A DNA stretch of 64,000 bases from DASSBQ01 sp040981125. GTDB lineage: Bacteria > Nitrospirota > Nitrospiria > Nitrospirales > Nitrospiraceae. Every line of letters starts with the position of its first letter. Within the stretch, counting starts at the first letter, position 1. The stretch is taken from assembly GCA_040981125.1 (NCBI GenBank), contig JANRMQ010000002.1, forward strand, positions 348,926 through 412,925, given 5' to 3'. Made by a program: the position numbers and the translations under genes. This document shows positions 43,479 to 52,422 of the stretch, in pieces. The notes under the pieces were generated by a model. That model worked only from the letters and a program-made list of their open reading frames with translations, did no database searches and was not told the origin of the DNA.

Positions 43479-43781
43479 CTAAAACCATTGAATGCAAGGC
43501 AGGACAAAGATATGAAACGGAAGCCCGCCGTTTACGGGACGGGACTTCAATTCGTCTTGAAATTGGTGCACCCGATCGCGAAACTTGCTCAGCCGGTCAT
43601 CCGGCACGGCCAAGAGAAGAACGGTATTCGATCCACCCCAGGTTACAGACCCAGGTACACTGCCGGTCGCTCCTTTGCCTTGCAGACCATCAAGCCGCGT
43701 AAACGGCAGTTGTTCCTCCTCCACTAAGGGCAGCACATCGCTCTCGAGTGATGTCCGGAACACCATCATCACCATTTGCAT
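43479..43781 (-). CDS. PII-like (PG0541-type) small protein
   Basis: The 100-residue product has a ferredoxin-like beta-alpha-beta pattern with RLDGLQGKGATGSVPGSVTWGGSNTVLLLAVPDD. This resembles the 'QGKG..G......W.G.N..L...' core of the PII-like PG0541 transporter-associated family. Those proteins usually sit beside RND efflux genes; none is here. GAGGAAG six bases before the ATG supports the start. It is convergent with the zinc-ribbon gene. Confidence 0.65.
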   Translation of the reverse strand: MQMVMMVFRTSLESDVLPLVEEEQLPFTRLDGLQGKGATGSVPGSVTWGGSNTVLLLAVPDDRLSKFRDRVHQFQDELKSRPVNGGLPFHIFVLPCIQWF

Positions 43782-43863
43782 AGCTCTTCCTCTGAGGATT
43801 GGAGGTCATGGCAAGGTCAGGAATTCGACATGGGCGCACGGGAAGGGACCATTAACAACGGAT

Positions 43864-43937
43864 TGGCTGGGGGACCAGGATTCGAACCTGGGTAGCCGGC
43901 TCCAAAGGCCGGCGTCCTACCGCTAGACGATCCCCCA
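43864..43937 (-). tRNA. tRNA-Gln(UUG)
   Basis: On the minus strand TGGGGGA pairs with TCCCCCA as the acceptor stem. The anticodon arm is GCCGGC-CTTTGGA-GCCGGC, giving anticodon UUG, and GGTTCGAATCC is the T loop. CCA is encoded at the 3' end. Confidence 0.95.
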
Positions 43938-44176
43938 GCAGCGGTGATGCCTCATCGAGGCGGCTGTATCTTGACCATGTGTGATGCTGATCTGTCAAGC
44001 AATTACCATGCGGATTGAGCCGCACCATTCCGGACATCATTGTTTCCTGTGTCGGAAGCCTGTGCCGGACGCCCATTCGTCATAAACAACCGGCGTGATC
44101 AACGCCTCTGAAGAAATGGAACCCATCGATAGGAGAAGCAGCGGTGGATAGCGTGGAGCAAACAGAACGCGGAGTT

Positions 44177-44250
44177 TGGCTGGGGGACAAGGATTCGAAC
44201 CTTGATAGCCAACTCCAGAGGCTGGCGTCCTGCCATTAGACGATCCCCCA
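44177..44250 (-). tRNA. tRNA-Gln(CUG)
   Basis: On the minus strand this has the same acceptor stem as the previous tRNA-Gln. The anticodon arm is CCAGC-CTCTGGA-GTTGG, giving anticodon CUG, with T loop GGTTCGAATCC and encoded CCA. It lies 43 bases downstream of the gltX stop, which ends at 44293 on the same strand. It is 240 bases from the UUG isoacceptor. Confidence 0.95.
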
Positions 44251-44292
44251 ACCGACGGTCAACCTATAATAAGGTCCTCAAATCAGTCAAGC

Positions 44293-45708
44293 CTACGCGG
44301 ATTTTGCCCGCTCAAGTCCCTGGCGGAGGCGATGAAGCGTCCGATCTCGCCCCAATACTTCCATGACCTCGAAGAGACCGGGGCTCGCGGTCCGTCCGGT
44401 CAAGGCGACACGAACCGGTTGCGCAAGCTGCCCCATCTTGATGCCGTGCTGCTCAATGAGTTGCTTGAAGACTTCCTCCCATGATTCTTTGGAGAATGCG
44501 GGCAGGGTCTCGTAGCGCTCTATAAGTTCAGCAAGCACAGGAACAATGGACGCAGTCAAAAACTTCTTGGCCGCCGCCTCTTCCATGACCGGGTCCCGAC
44601 CGAAATAGGGTCTGACCCAATGGACCATTTCAACCAACGTTTTGGTTCGCTCCCTGACCAATACCACGAGTTGTCGAAGCCATTCTAAATCCGCCTGCCT
44701 TGCCTCCTCACCCAGTCCGGCCTCTTCAAGAAAAGGGCGCAATTGCTCCGCGACCTTCACCGAATCCCCGTACTGAATATACTGCGCATTGATCCAGAGG
44801 AGCTTTTCGGGATTGAACACCGCTGCCGACGTTTGCACCCGATCGAAGGAAAACTTCTCGATCAGTTCATCGCGCGTAAAAATCTCTTGATCTCCGTGCG
44901 ACCACCCGAGGCGAACCAAGTAATTGACCAATGCATCCGGCAGATACCCCATCTCCTTGTAGGCCATGACGGATGTCGCGCCGTGCCGCTTGGACAGGCG
45001 AGCCTTATCCGATCCGAGAATCATCGGCAAATGGCCGAAGCGCGGAAGCGGATAGCCCAGCGCCTGGAAGATCGGGATTTGCCGGGGCGTATTCGTGAGA
45101 TGATCATCGCCGCGCACAACATGGCTGATTTTCATGAGAGCGTCATCGACGACGACTGAAAAATTATAGGTCGGGTAGCCATTCGAACGGAGAATGATCA
45201 GGTCATCAAGGATACTATTATCGAAAACGACTTGCCCTTTGATCAGATCATCAATGACGATCTGGCCCTCTTGAGGCGCCATGAAACGAAGCGCGGCTTC
45301 TTCGGTCGGGTCGGTAATCCCGAGATTGCGACAACGGCCGTCGTACCTGGGCGACAGGCCTTTGGCCTCGGCCTCTTTCCGCCGAGCCTCCAGCTCGTCC
45401 GGCTTGCAGACGCACCAGTAGGCTTTTTTGTTTTCCAGCAAACTCATGGCATGCTGCCGGTACAACTCCATCCGGTCGGTCTGCCTGAACGGCCCCTCAT
45501 CCCAATCCAGCTTGACCCAACGCATTCCGTCCAGGATGGCTTGGATCGACGCATCCGTTGAACGGTCTTGATCGGTATCCTCGATGCGCAGGACGAAAAC
45601 ACCTCCCTGTTGGCGGGCGAACAGCCAATTGAATAGAGCCGTCCTGACTCCACCGATATGGAGAAAGCCTGTTGGGCTGGGCGCAAAACGAACCCGGACC
45701 TGAGTCAT
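44293..45708 (-). CDS. gltX: Glutamyl-tRNA synthetase
   Basis: The 471-residue product begins VRVRFAPSPTGFLHIGGVRTAL (HIGH-type motif), continues RIEDTDQDRS, and has the second signature ARLSKRHGATSV in place of KMSKS. It ends with the all-helical anticodon-binding part, a normal bacterial GluRS layout. It charges tRNA-Glu, a gene for which lies 7 kb away. Because GlnRS is also present, this enzyme need not misacylate tRNA-Gln. The two tRNA-Gln genes follow directly on the same strand. Confidence 0.96.
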   Translation of the reverse strand: MTQVRVRFAPSPTGFLHIGGVRTALFNWLFARQQGGVFVLRIEDTDQDRSTDASIQAILDGMRWVKLDWDEGPFRQTDRMELYRQHAMSLLENKKAYWCVCKPDELEARRKEAEAKGLSPRYDGRCRNLGITDPTEEAALRFMAPQEGQIVIDDLIKGQVVFDNSILDDLIILRSNGYPTYNFSVVVDDALMKISHVVRGDDHLTNTPRQIPIFQALGYPLPRFGHLPMILGSDKARLSKRHGATSVMAYKEMGYLPDALVNYLVRLGWSHGDQEIFTRDELIEKFSFDRVQTSAAVFNPEKLLWINAQYIQYGDSVKVAEQLRPFLEEAGLGEEARQADLEWLRQLVVLVRERTKTLVEMVHWVRPYFGRDPVMEEAAAKKFLTASIVPVLAELIERYETLPAFSKESWEEVFKQLIEQHGIKMGQLAQPVRVALTGRTASPGLFEVMEVLGRDRTLHRLRQGLERAKSA

Positions 45709-45837
45709 AGTGATGATCTTCCATATGCGATAACGGAGCTAGCTTTCTGAAAAGCGGGGCGCTATCTATAACATGGCGCCCGCCGGTTGTACAGAATCAC
45801 TCGGAAGGCCGAGGAGCCCGGGAATAAACGAGAACAA

Positions 45838-46536
45838 ATGGCTGAAACAATTCAACAAGCGGATGTCGTTCGCGTCACCGATCTCACGCCGCATGTCAGG
45901 GAGATTGTACTGCTGCCTGTCGGCAAGAACATCGGCTATCAGCCCGGGCAGTGGCTGTCTATCAAAGTCCCGGTCAATCAGAAACCTCCGCTCAATCGTG
46001 CCTATTCCATGGCGGCCCCGCAACAGGTTTCGGGTCACCTGTCCCTCGTGTTCGACCGCGTGCCGGGTGGGATCGGTTCCGAGTATCTTTATTCACTCCA
46101 GGCCGGTGATCGGCTCTCACTATCCGGCCCCCATGGGAAATTCTTGCTGCCGGCACACAACCAGAAAGAGCTTCTCTTGATCGGCCGCTACACCGGGATC
46201 GTGCCGATACGATGCATGGTTCAAGCGCTGGTTTCCATACAAGATACCTGTTCGCTGACCGTCATTCAGGCAGCCCCGGCAGAGGATGAACTGCTGTACC
46301 AAAGTGAATTCACCGAGTTGGCGGCTTCCCGCAGGAATTTCCACTATATCCCAGTCGTGGCCGACGCGTCGGCTGAGACCGAGCGGGTCATCGAAGTACT
46401 CTCCCGGCTGATGAAGGATCGCCGTGACATCGTGCCGATGATTTGCGGCATCAAACAATTCGCACGGTCCCTGCGAGGATGGCTGATTGAGCTGGGATTT
46501 GACCGGCGCGATGTGAAGATCGAGACCTACGACTGA
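45838..46536 (+). CDS. Ferredoxin-NADP reductase-like FAD/NAD-binding oxidoreductase
   Basis: The 232-residue product has the FNR layout: an FAD-binding barrel with PLNRAYSMAAP (R-x-Y-S type, about residues 51-61), then a nucleotide part with LLIGRYTGIVPIRCMVQAL. The latter stands where G-T-G-I-A-P-x-R-S is usual, and it ends with CGIKQFARSLRGWLIELGF. The altered glycine motif (GRYTGIVP) may affect pyridine nucleotide binding. It lies beside the [2Fe-2S] ferredoxin gene, convergent with it by 39 bases, and could be its electron donor. The start at MAETIQQ is chosen by family length. Confidence 0.8.
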   Translation: MAETIQQADVVRVTDLTPHVREIVLLPVGKNIGYQPGQWLSIKVPVNQKPPLNRAYSMAAPQQVSGHLSLVFDRVPGGIGSEYLYSLQAGDRLSLSGPHGKFLLPAHNQKELLLIGRYTGIVPIRCMVQALVSIQDTCSLTVIQAAPAEDELLYQSEFTELAASRRNFHYIPVVADASAETERVIEVLSRLMKDRRDIVPMICGIKQFARSLRGWLIELGFDRRDVKIETYD

Positions 46537-46575
46537 TCGTTGTTCGAAGGCCCCGGCCGACTGCGACCTTAATCT

Positions 46576-46992
46576 TCAGTGTCCTTCCTTCGTCAGGTTC
46601 TTATTGACGGCGGGGATCTCAATCACAATATCGGCCGTCCCGTTGGGAACGCACTGGCATCCCAATCGGGATTGGAGCGTCGTGACCGGCGCTTCTTCCA
46701 GTTGATCAAATTCATCGTCGGTCCCTTCGTTACAGGTATCAAGTCCTTTTTTTACAATCACATGGCAAGTAGAGCACGCGCAGACACCGCCGCAAACATG
46801 CTCCAAATCAATGCCATGGCCCATCGCAACATCCAGAATGCTGCCGGGTAGCCCCGTCGGCCCGTACGGAATCTTGTCCGGCTGGACGGTGATCTTGGTT
46901 TCTGTCTTGTCGGGACCAATGAACGTGATCTCATAAGGCTTTGTCGGCAGTTCTACTTCAGCTTTGTCGATATAAGGATTCGTCCCTCCCAT
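46576..46992 (-). CDS. fdx: [2Fe-2S] ferredoxin of the ISC system
   Basis: The product (138 residues from the ATG at 46992) is an adrenodoxin-type ferredoxin with cluster ligands C67, C73 and C76 in HVCGGVCACSTC and C112 in LGCQC. Such ferredoxins give electrons for cluster assembly on IscU. GGAGG five to six bases upstream fixes the start. Unlike in gammaproteobacteria, the gene is not inside the isc operon but divergent from iscR, sharing its control region. The N-terminal 20 residues are an added polar leader. Confidence 0.9.
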   Translation of the reverse strand: MGGTNPYIDKAEVELPTKPYEITFIGPDKTETKITVQPDKIPYGPTGLPGSILDVAMGHGIDLEHVCGGVCACSTCHVIVKKGLDTCNEGTDDEFDQLEEAPVTTLQSRLGCQCVPNGTADIVIEIPAVNKNLTKEGH

Positions 46993-47040
46993 TGGTCCTC
47001 CAAAACTCGTTATCGATGAAAAAAGACCGGCCGCGGCCGC

Positions 47041-47069
47041 TTGACAGTCCAAAGAAACCTATGATAGTT
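47041..47069 (+). promoter_or_regulatory. Candidate promoter in the fdx-iscR intergenic region
   Basis: TTGACA at 47041-47046 is a perfect -35. ATAGTT at 47064-47069 lies 17 bases downstream, with GATAGT one base earlier. It points toward iscR and lies just upstream of the palindrome at 47077. Confidence 0.4.
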
Positions 47070-47076
47070 TTTCACT

Positions 47077-47099
47077 ATCCGACTTAATTGGTCGGAGAT
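47077..47099. promoter_or_regulatory. IscR/Rrf2-type operator
   Basis: A 23-base near-palindrome reads ATCCGACTTAATTGGTCGG followed by AGAT, with half-sites CCGAC (47079-47083) and GTCGG (47091-47095). The CGACT-AATT-GTCGG shape is that expected for an Rrf2-family regulator with a [2Fe-2S] cluster. It lies 38 bases before iscR and between the divergent fdx and iscR genes, so one site could set both. Confidence 0.65.
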
Positions 47100-47137
47100 C
47101 ATTATAGTCCCCGACTGGATGAATCGGCAATAGCCTT

Positions 47138-47617
47138 ATGTTGAAACTATCGAAAAAAGCTGACTACGGACTCATGGCATTGCAACACATCGCCTCCGTT
47201 CAGTTCGGCGATGTGACGCGCGCCCGCATGGTCAACACAAAGGAGATCGCCGAGGAGTACAACATCCCGGTCGAGCTGCTCGCCAAGGTGCTTCAAGCTC
47301 TTTCTAAGAATGGATTGATTGAAAGTCACAACGGCCCCAAGGGAGGCTATCTACTTGCGAAAAGCCCGCAGGAGGTCACCATCGCGCAGGTATTGGAAAG
47401 TCTGGAGGGGCCGCTGGGTATCGTAGATTGCTCGCACGAAAAGGAAGGCGACCTCTGCATGCAGCGTGAACACTGCACCATCCGCACTCCGTTGCTCAAG
47501 GTGCAGAACAGCATCTATCAATTACTCAACAACATGACCTTGCAAGACATGATGGGGGGCACTCCGCTGATTACCATTCAGTCCGTGTCGCCAGAACAAC
47601 AAGGAGTCGAGCGATGA
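47138..47617 (+). CDS. iscR: Rrf2-family iron-sulfur regulator IscR
   Basis: The 159-residue product has the Rrf2 winged helix (MLKLSKKADYGLMALQHIA, then NGPKGGYLLAKSP in the wing) and three cysteines, C98, C107 and C113, in DCSHEKEGDLCMQREHC. Their spacing is close to that of the three cluster ligands of IscR. It would sense [2Fe-2S] status and repress the isc operon when clusters are plentiful. A matching palindrome lies just upstream. Its stop overlaps the iscS start by 4 bases. Confidence 0.92.
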   Translation: MLKLSKKADYGLMALQHIASVQFGDVTRARMVNTKEIAEEYNIPVELLAKVLQALSKNGLIESHNGPKGGYLLAKSPQEVTIAQVLESLEGPLGIVDCSHEKEGDLCMQREHCTIRTPLLKVQNSIYQLLNNMTLQDMMGGTPLITIQSVSPEQQGVER

Positions 47618-48831
47618 AGTTTCCGATCTATCTAGACTACCATGCCACCAGCCCGGTCGATCCCCGTGTCTTGGAAGTCATGCTGCCGTATTTCACCGAA
47701 AAGTTCGGCAATGCGGCCAGCCGCAACCACGCCTTCGGCTGGGAAGCGGAAGAAGCGGTGGAGAACGCCCGTAAACAGATTGCCCGGCTGATTCATGCCG
47801 ACTCCAAAGAGATCGTCTTTACCAGCGGCGCGACCGAATCCAACAACTTGGCCCTCAAGGGCGTCACCGAGATGTATCACGAGAAGGGCGATCACATTAT
47901 CACGTCGGCCACCGAACATCGGGCGATCCTGGATACGGCGAAGACCCTGGAGGCCAAACGCGGCTTAAAAGTAACTTATTTGCCGGTCGATAAATTCGGC
48001 ATGGTCAATCCTGAAGACGTACGCAACGCCATTACCGACAAGACGGTGCTGATCTCCATCATGTTCGCGAACAATGAGATCGGAACAATCAATCCGATCA
48101 AAGAAATCGGCAAAATTGCCAAGGAGAAAGGCGTCTTGTTCCATTGCGATGCCACGCAGGGCGTCGGTAAAGTCCCGGTGAATGTGCAGGAAATGGGCAT
48201 CGACCTCATGTCGTTCAGCGCCCACAAGATCTATGGGCCGAAGGGAATCGGAGCCCTGTATGTGCGCAAGAAGAATCCCCGCGTCCGCATCGCCGCTCAA
48301 ATGGACGGCGGAGGACATGAGCGCGGGATGCGATCCGGTACGCTGGCCGTCCCGTTGATCGTGGGATTCGGGAAAGCTTGCGAATTATGCGAACAGGAAA
48401 TGGTAGCGGAAGGAACCCGCCTGGCAGCCATGCGCGATCACCTCTATGCGACGATTACGAAAGCGATGGAGGACGTCTATCTCAATGGACACCCGACCCA
48501 GCGATTGCCGAATAATTTGAACCTGTCTTTCGCCTATGTGGAAGGCGAATCGCTGCTCATGGGAGTGAAGGAGATCGCGTTGTCGTCGGGGTCGGCCTGC
48601 ACATCCGCGACGCTGGAACCTTCTTATGTCTTGCGCGCGCTCGGCATCGGATCGGAGTTGGCCCATTCATCGATCAGGTTCGGATTGGGCCGCTTTACGA
48701 AGAACGAAGAGGTTGATTATGCGGCAAAAAGGATTATTGAGACTGTAAACAAGCTGCGCGAAATGTCGCCCTTGTACGAAATGGCCAAAGAAGGGGTCGA
48801 CCTGAAGAGTGTTCAATGGGCGGCTCATTGA
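47614..48831 (+). CDS. iscS: Cysteine desulfurase IscS
   Basis: The 405-residue product is a class V PLP enzyme with the cofactor lysine K205 in SFSAHKIYGPKG and the persulfide cysteine C329 in SSGSACTSA, on a loop of IscS (group I) length. It takes sulfur from cysteine and passes it to IscU and other acceptors. It is translationally coupled to iscR through a 4-base overlap. Sequence and order match the classic isc operon. Confidence 0.96.
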   Translation: MKFPIYLDYHATSPVDPRVLEVMLPYFTEKFGNAASRNHAFGWEAEEAVENARKQIARLIHADSKEIVFTSGATESNNLALKGVTEMYHEKGDHIITSATEHRAILDTAKTLEAKRGLKVTYLPVDKFGMVNPEDVRNAITDKTVLISIMFANNEIGTINPIKEIGKIAKEKGVLFHCDATQGVGKVPVNVQEMGIDLMSFSAHKIYGPKGIGALYVRKKNPRVRIAAQMDGGGHERGMRSGTLAVPLIVGFGKACELCEQEMVAEGTRLAAMRDHLYATITKAMEDVYLNGHPTQRLPNNLNLSFAYVEGESLLMGVKEIALSSGSACTSATLEPSYVLRALGIGSELAHSSIRFGLGRFTKNEEVDYAAKRIIETVNKLREMSPLYEMAKEGVDLKSVQWAAH

Positions 48832-48864
48832 AAAGGATCCGGAAGTTAACGAGGAGGACGTACC

Positions 48865-49263
48865 ATGGCCTACAGTGAGAAAGTGGTCGATCATTTCAAC
48901 AATCCCCGGAATATGGGCAGCTTCAAGAAAGAGGAAGAGGATGTCGGCACAGGCATCGTGGGCGCGCCGGAGTGCGGCGACGTGATGAAGCTGCAGATCA
49001 AAGTTCAAGACGATACGATCGTCGATGCCAGGTTCAAGACATTCGGGTGCGGGTCGGCGATCGCCAGCTCCAGCCTCGCGACCGAATGGCTCAAAGGCAA
49101 GACGGTGGAAGAAGCGGGAAAGATCAAGAATACCGATATTGTTCACGAGTTGAACCTTCCGCCGGTCAAAATCCATTGCTCCGTGCTGGCCGAGGATGCG
49201 ATCAAGGCCGCATTAGCGGATTACAAGAAAAAAGCCGACGATAAGGTCACCGAAACCAAGTAA
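48865..49263 (+). CDS. iscU: Iron-sulfur cluster scaffold IscU
   Basis: The 132-residue product has the scaffold cysteines C37 (GAPECGDVMKL), C62 (FGCGSAIASSS) and C105 (KIHCSVLAEDA) and the chaperone-binding LPPVK motif at about 98-102 recognised by HscA. It assembles [2Fe-2S] clusters from IscS sulfur. The gene follows iscS by 33 bases with GAGGAGG before the ATG. The short Lys-rich tail is ordinary. Confidence 0.96.
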   Translation: MAYSEKVVDHFNNPRNMGSFKKEEEDVGTGIVGAPECGDVMKLQIKVQDDTIVDARFKTFGCGSAIASSSLATEWLKGKTVEEAGKIKNTDIVHELNLPPVKIHCSVLAEDAIKAALADYKKKADDKVTETK

Positions 49264-49297
49264 TGGATCACGCGCTTCAGCGGAAGGAGTCATGACC

Positions 49298-49654
49298 ATG
49301 GATGCAGCACCTGAAACAACCTCCAGTCCCGCCGTCACGCTCAGTGACGCCGCGTTGAAGGAGGTCAAACGGCTCATCAACGTGCAGGGGCTCACCGAGG
49401 GTGGTTTGCGGCTTGGCGTTAAGGGCGGCGGCTGTTCGGGGTTGAGCTACACGATCAATTTCGACGATAAAATCGGGCAATACGACACCATCTACGACTT
49501 TGACGGCGTCAAGGTCATCGTGGACGCCAAGAGCGCGATCTATTTGCAGGGCACCCAGCTGGATTTTCAAAAGGATCTCATGGGAGGCCAGTTCAAGTTC
49601 GTTAATCCGAACGCCTCCAAGACCTGCGGGTGCGGCGAGTCCTTCTCGGCGTAA
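49298..49654 (+). CDS. iscA: A-type iron-sulfur carrier IscA
   Basis: The 118-residue product has the three conserved cysteines of A-type carriers, C46 in GGGCSGLSY and C110/C112 in SKTCGCGESF. It accepts clusters from IscU and delivers them to apoproteins. AAGGAG lies eight bases before the ATG at 49298; the ATG two codons earlier is too close to that site. It is the fourth gene of the isc run. Confidence 0.94.
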   Translation: MDAAPETTSSPAVTLSDAALKEVKRLINVQGLTEGGLRLGVKGGGCSGLSYTINFDDKIGQYDTIYDFDGVKVIVDAKSAIYLQGTQLDFQKDLMGGQFKFVNPNASKTCGCGESFSA

Positions 49655-49735
49655 CCCGCCTTTCATCTCGCTTCAATCGCTCCATTTACCGCAGCAAGGC
49701 ATGGCGCCCCTCGCCATGCCGCCTTGAAGGACTCT

Positions 49736-50452
49736 ATGGACCAAGTACAGAAAGCACCCGGTTCCCGCACGGAATTGCAGATGGCCAGAAGCATGTGCTG
49801 GCACTGCCAATCGGAGGTCACCGGCGAGTATTTCTGTGACCGCTGCATCAAGGTCCAGCCGCTGTCCAAGGAACTGGATTACTTTACCTGTCTCGGATTG
49901 CCGCGAAAGCTCAACGTTGAACCGGCCGATCTTGAAAATAAGTTCTATGAGCTCAGCCGGTCCTTTCATCCAGACTTCTTCCAAACCAAGACGGATACGG
50001 AACGCACGATCAGTCTAGGCAATTCCGCGTTGCTGAATACGGCCTATCGCACGCTGAAAGATCCTTTTCAGCGGGCTGAATACCTGCTCCGTTTGGAAGC
50101 CGGTTCTGCGAAGGACATCCGCAATTCTCCCCCCGCGGATTTGTTCGAAGAAATTCTTGCTCTGCAGGAAGATCTCGAAGCCTTTCGCTCGGCCGCCGAC
50201 GCGAAAGAATCGCCGCAGGCTTTGCAGCCATTGCGGCAAAAATTACAAGCAGACCGTGAGTTGCTCGAACAGCGCCGGCAAGGCATGGAACAGCGCCTGT
50301 TTGATCTCTTCGATCGCTGGGATCAATTGCAGACCGGAAAAGCCGAGACCGGCAGCCTGAAGGACGCATTACTCAAGGAAATGCGGGAAATTCTGTCCAA
50401 CCGGACGTACGTCCGCAATATCGTTGAGGACCTGAGCTCAACGCTCGATTGA
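49736..50452 (+). CDS. hscB: Fe-S co-chaperone HscB with N-terminal zinc knuckles
   Basis: The 238-residue J-protein has HPD at residues 78-80 (SFHPDFF) and the C-terminal helical bundle that binds IscU. Ahead of the J domain are two CxxC knuckles, C21/C24 and C34/C37 in CWHCQSEVTGEYFCDRC. Enterobacterial HscB lacks these, but human and other eukaryotic HSC20 proteins have a similar pair. It stimulates HscA ATPase and presents IscU. AAGGA precedes the ATG at 49736. It sits between iscA and hscA. Confidence 0.92.
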   Translation: MDQVQKAPGSRTELQMARSMCWHCQSEVTGEYFCDRCIKVQPLSKELDYFTCLGLPRKLNVEPADLENKFYELSRSFHPDFFQTKTDTERTISLGNSALLNTAYRTLKDPFQRAEYLLRLEAGSAKDIRNSPPADLFEEILALQEDLEAFRSAADAKESPQALQPLRQKLQADRELLEQRRQGMEQRLFDLFDRWDQLQTGKAETGSLKDALLKEMREILSNRTYVRNIVEDLSSTLD

Positions 50453-50472
50453 CATCTCGATCGGATACCACC

Positions 50473-52293
50473 ATGGCACGCATCGTCGGCATTGATCTCG
50501 GCACAACGAACTCGCTGGTCGCCTATATGGACGGGCAGAAGCCCAAGGTCATTCCCGGCCGGACCGGTCGCGCCATGGTCCCCTCGGTCGTGGCCATGAC
50601 GGACAACGGCCTCATCGTCGGCGACGCGGCCAAGGAGCATCTCGTCCGCAATCCCGCCCGCACGATTTATTCCGTTAAACGGTTCATGGGCAAGGGCCTC
50701 GCGGATGTCCAGCAAGAACTGCCGTATTTCCCTTACAAGCTCCATGAACAGGGCGGAGTCATTCGGATCCAAGTCGGCGACAAGACCTATTCGCCGCCGC
50801 AGATTTCCGCCATGATTCTCAAGGAACTGAAACAACGCGCGGAAGCTTCCCTCGGCGAGAGCATCACCAAAGCGGTCATCACCGTCCCGGCCTACTTCAA
50901 CGACAGCCAGCGGCAGGCGACCAAAGATGCCGGCATGATCGCCGGGCTCGAAGTCTTGCGGATTATCAATGAACCGACCGCCGCCTCGCTCGCCTATGGA
51001 CTCCAGCAACGAACACAAGGACTCATCGCCGTCTACGACCTGGGAGGCGGGACCTTCGATATTTCGATTTTGAAGTTGAAGGACGGCATCTTCGAGGTCA
51101 TGTCCACGACCGGCGACACGCATCTGGGAGGCGACGACATCGACCGCGTCGTTGCCGACTCGCTCTTGAACGATGTCCGGGCCCGGTATGGAATGGATCT
51201 GACCGCCTATCCTGACGCCATGCAGACCGTTCGCCTGGAGGCGGAACGGGCGAAAGTTCGGCTCACCGATGAATTCAAAACGACTGTCTCTTTTGAGCTT
51301 CCGGAAGGGAAAGGTCTCTTCCGCACGGAACTGACAAGGGATCAGCTGGACTCCCTGGCCATCCCTCTGATCGAACGGACATTGGCTCCCTGCCGTCTGG
51401 CTCTGAAAGATGCCGGGCTAAAACCGGCCGACATCGACGAGGTCGTGTTGGTCGGCGGGGCGACAAGAATGCCGCTGGTGCGTCAACGAGTGCAGGAGCT
51501 GTTCGGCAAACGCCCCCATTGCGACTTGGACCCGGACGAGGTCGTGGCGCTGGGAGCGGCTGTGCAAGCGGACATCCTTGCCGGCGGCACCACCGACATG
51601 CTGCTTTTGGATGTCACACCGTTGTCGCTGGGCATCGAAACGATGGGCGGCGTCATGAGCACGCTCATCCGCCGCAACACGACGATCCCGACGAGTTCGA
51701 AGGAGATGTTCACGACCTACGTCGATGGGCAGACTTCCGTGGACATTCATATACTCCAGGGAGAACGCGAACTGGTCAAGGACAACCGAAGCCTAGCCCG
51801 ATTTCAACTGAAGGTGCCGCCGCTGCCGGCGGGAGTTCCTCGGATCGAGGTGAATTTTTTGATCGACGCCAACGGCATTCTGAACGTCTCGGCGAAAGAC
51901 GTGCGGACCGGCGACACGCAGTCGATTGCGGTGAAACCCTCCTATGGGCTCACCGATGACGAAGTCGAACGAATGATCGGCGACTCTTTCAAGTTTGCCG
52001 CCGAAGATCTTAAGTCACGCCAGCTGATCGAAGCACGGACGGAGGCGGATGCGATTCTGAAAGCCACTGAAAAAGCCTTGACCCAGGGGGACCGGTTGCT
52101 CGAAGCCAACGAACTCGCCGCGATCCGAGCATCTCTGGCGGCGCTCGAATCAGCCAAGGCAACCGAAGACCACAAGGTCATCCGCGCCCGGATTCAAGAA
52201 GTCGAAAAATCCACTCATCATTTCGCCGAAATGCTCATGGACAGTTCGCTGAAACAGGCGTTGGAGAATAAGAAATTATCCGAACTGGCGTGA
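50473..52293 (+). CDS. hscA: Fe-S cluster chaperone HscA (Hsp70 type)
   Basis: The 606-residue Hsp70 has GIDLGTTNSLVA near the N-terminus, IAVYDLGGGTFDISIL, VVLVGGATRMPLVRQ and a full substrate-binding domain. Position directly after hscB and the shorter C-terminal tail without the DnaK-type EEVD or acidic end identify it as HscA. It uses ATP to help IscU release its cluster. The ATG at 50473 is chosen over an upstream TTG that overlaps hscB. Confidence 0.94.
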   Translation: MARIVGIDLGTTNSLVAYMDGQKPKVIPGRTGRAMVPSVVAMTDNGLIVGDAAKEHLVRNPARTIYSVKRFMGKGLADVQQELPYFPYKLHEQGGVIRIQVGDKTYSPPQISAMILKELKQRAEASLGESITKAVITVPAYFNDSQRQATKDAGMIAGLEVLRIINEPTAASLAYGLQQRTQGLIAVYDLGGGTFDISILKLKDGIFEVMSTTGDTHLGGDDIDRVVADSLLNDVRARYGMDLTAYPDAMQTVRLEAERAKVRLTDEFKTTVSFELPEGKGLFRTELTRDQLDSLAIPLIERTLAPCRLALKDAGLKPADIDEVVLVGGATRMPLVRQRVQELFGKRPHCDLDPDEVVALGAAVQADILAGGTTDMLLLDVTPLSLGIETMGGVMSTLIRRNTTIPTSSKEMFTTYVDGQTSVDIHILQGERELVKDNRSLARFQLKVPPLPAGVPRIEVNFLIDANGILNVSAKDVRTGDTQSIAVKPSYGLTDDEVERMIGDSFKFAAEDLKSRQLIEARTEADAILKATEKALTQGDRLLEANELAAIRASLAALESAKATEDHKVIRARIQEVEKSTHHFAEMLMDSSLKQALENKKLSELA

Positions 52294-52422
52294 GCCATGT
52301 ATGGTGAAGCTTGAGATAAAGCACGATTGGGTGATCGAGTGATTTCGTGACGTGAGGACTTCGGCGGATCGCCGCGTACACAGGACAAGAGACTCGGAAC
52401 ATCGGGCTACTACGAGGAAAAG

